Source: Cyanophora paradoxa (taxonomy: Eukaryota > Glaucocystophyceae > Cyanophorales > Cyanophoraceae). Taken from it: a stretch of DNA of 31,719 nucleotides. This document shows, one piece after another, positions 30,394 to 31,719 of this stretch; position 1 is the first letter of the stretch, and each line of letters starts with the position of its first letter. Location of the stretch: NCBI GenBank assembly GCA_004431415.1, contig QPMI01000351.1:1-31719 (forward strand), written 5' to 3'. The position numbers were made by a program, and so were the translations under genes. Below the pieces are notes generated by a model, which saw nothing but the letters and a program-made list of their open reading frames with translations, did not search any database and was not told where the DNA came from.

Positions 30394-30495
30394 CCCCCGC
30401 GCCCGCGCCGCGCCAACAGCACTGCCACTCGAACTCGGAATAATCGTAACAATAATGAATGAAAGGAAGAGCCGCTGCGCCGGGGGGCGGGGCGG
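30394..30495. other. Convergent intergenic spacer
   Basis: Only 102 bp separate the hydrolase stop (30391-30393) and the stop of the minus-strand gene (30496). It contains AATAATCGTAACAATAATGA near 30438-30457, the most AT-rich piece of this area, a plausible shared polyadenylation region. Confidence 0.5.
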
Positions 30496-31719
30496 CTACT
30501 CTGCCTTGGGGGCGCCGGCGCCGGCGCCGGCGTCGGAGAGGAAGGAGGCGAATTCGGCGTACTTGGAGGGCTTGCGGCGCGCGGTGATGGGCACCGGCTC
30601 GGGCGCCTCGAACTGCGGCGCCCGCACCGAGCGCATGCTCACGCTCGCCTGCGTGCCGGCCCCCTCCTCGCCCCCGCTGCCCCCGCTCCCGATCGACGTC
30701 CGCCTGCCGCGCGCCGGGATGAGGGCCGTGGAGGGAGGCGGGGAGGGGGCGGGCGGGGCGCGCTTGCGGCGAGGGCGTGGCGCCGAGCACTGCGGCGAAC
30801 TGGGTATACTTGGAGGGCCGCGGCGGGAGGCCGGCGGCCCCTCCGCCTCCCCGCGATCTCCGGCACGTTCACCGACCGCAGGCTCACCCGTGGCCGCCCC
30901 CCGCCGCACCCGCCCCCTCCCCTCCCCGTCCCCTCCCCTCGCTCTCCGCGGCGGCCTCCGTGGCGGGCGGCCGGCGAGCGGGGCGGCGGGCGCGGGCGGG
31001 GAGGGCGGCGCCGGCGGGGTCGGCGGGGTCCTCGTCGTCGGCGGCGCCCCAGCGGATGCTGCGGGCCGTCTTGCGCGAGCCGCGGCTCTTCACGCTCGTC
31101 TCCTCCGCCTTCTCCTCCCCGGGGGGCCCCGAGGGCGCCGCCTCCCCCGGCAGCACCGCGCCGCCGCCGCCGTACGCCACCTCCTGCACGCCGCTCAGCG
31201 CCGCTCGGCCAGGCGGGAGGCGGCGGGGGCGCGGGGGGCGCCTGGGAGAGGAAGGCGGTGGCCTTGAACTCGGGGACGTGGAAGTGGAGCCCCGCGCCCT
31301 CCCCGCGCCCCGTCCGCGCCGTCGCCCCCTCCGGCGTCTTCAGCGCGCTCTGCGCGCCGCCACGGGCTCGAGGCCCGCCCCAAGGTGCGCCAGCTAGCGC
31401 GCGGCGGAGGATGCGCACCCGCAGGATTGAGGCGGTGCGCGCCGCCGCGAGGGCCTCCGGGGTGGGCTCGAGGCGATCGGGCCGGAGCCGCCGGCCTGCA
31501 CGCAGGGCGTCAGGCCCACGGCGGGACGACGGGGCGCGAAAAGCGCGGCGGGCGGCGCCTGGGTGCGGGTGCGGGTGCGGGTGCGGGTGCGGGGGCGGGT
31601 GCGGGGGCGGGGCGGGCGCCGGCCGGCTCGGAGTCGGCGACGACGCGGGTGACCCAGAGGTGGCTCCGCGCCGCCGCCTGCGCCGGCCCGGAGGGGCGGG
31701 GTGAGCGGGGCGCGCTGGG
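30496..31719 (-). CDS. Repeat protein of unknown function, C-terminal part, runs off the window
   Basis: On the minus strand the protein ends GAPKAE with a stop at 30496-30498. Two related units of about 33 residues are visible. The last has SMRSVRAPQF with RKPSKYAEFASFL (about 30650-30540); the previous one has SLRSVNVPEI with RPSKYTQFAAVLG (about 30890-30787). Weaker related pieces lie further upstream: SRKTARSIRWG with an acidic DDEDPAD (about 31100-31035) and FHVPEFKATAFLSQ (about 31290-31240). The second unit is split by a one-base frame change between SVNVPEI and PPRPSKY. Introns are likely but not resolved. The units are basic and Ser/Pro-rich, linked by Ala/Gly/Arg-rich spacers, suggesting short binding motifs in a disordered chain. 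No family was recognised. The N-terminus is outside the window. Confidence 0.45.
31561..31610 (+). repeat. GGGTGC hexanucleotide microsatellite
   Basis: Five perfect GGGTGC units are followed by variants (GGGGGC, GGGTGC, GGGGGC) from 31561 to about 31610. The strand is G-rich with regularly spaced GGG runs, so G-quadruplex formation is possible. It lies inside or near the minus-strand repeat protein gene, where it may be intronic or encode a Pro/His/Ala stretch. Confidence 0.85.

Overview
The window is nuclear DNA of a GC-rich, intron-bearing eukaryote, most likely a unicellular alga or related protist; the lineage cannot be fixed from sequence alone. Evidence: genes split by short introns (about 44-134 nt) whose donors are mostly GTGCGC-like and in several cases GC rather than GT, with CGCAG-type acceptors; eukaryote-only families (mitochondrial ATP synthase subunit d, a DENND6-type Rab regulator, a REJ/PKD plus TRP-like membrane protein); and a poly(A)-ended non-LTR retrotransposon. 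GC is very high in exons, so long open frames occur by chance on all strands. Most long frames here are not genes.

Left third (1-13.7 kb): repeat-dominated. A decayed non-LTR retrotransposon runs from about 1392 to a poly(A) tract at 11133-11144. It carries an AP-type endonuclease, reverse transcriptase, RNase H, a Cys/His cluster and, at its 3' end, an apparently intact Ulp1-like (C48) cysteine protease. A short second copy of the protease linker lies at the left edge. Downstream are an 88-bp GC-rich minisatellite (about 11317-12265) and a spacer with small inverted and palindromic repeats.

Middle (13.7-24.3 kb): two large + strand genes. The first (13700-19574) encodes a signal peptide, a long ectodomain with REJ/PKD-like modules and a multi-pass TRP/Flc-like channel region, and a proline-rich tail; twelve exons join in consistent phase for the first 1282 residues. 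The second (19922-23894) encodes an MGN N-terminus, a coiled coil, one clear and one degenerate TIR domain, then beta-helix-like repeats. That combination is the most unusual protein here.

Right third (24.3-31.7 kb): ATP synthase subunit d (- strand) and a DENND6 homologue (+ strand) are divergent, with only 75 bp between start codons. They are followed by a probable alpha/beta-hydrolase (+) and, convergent with it, a repeat protein of unknown function (-) that leaves the window. The genes show no shared pathway; this is a dense stretch of ordinary nuclear genes beside a repeat-rich block. I saw no tRNA, rRNA, CRISPR or prokaryotic features.
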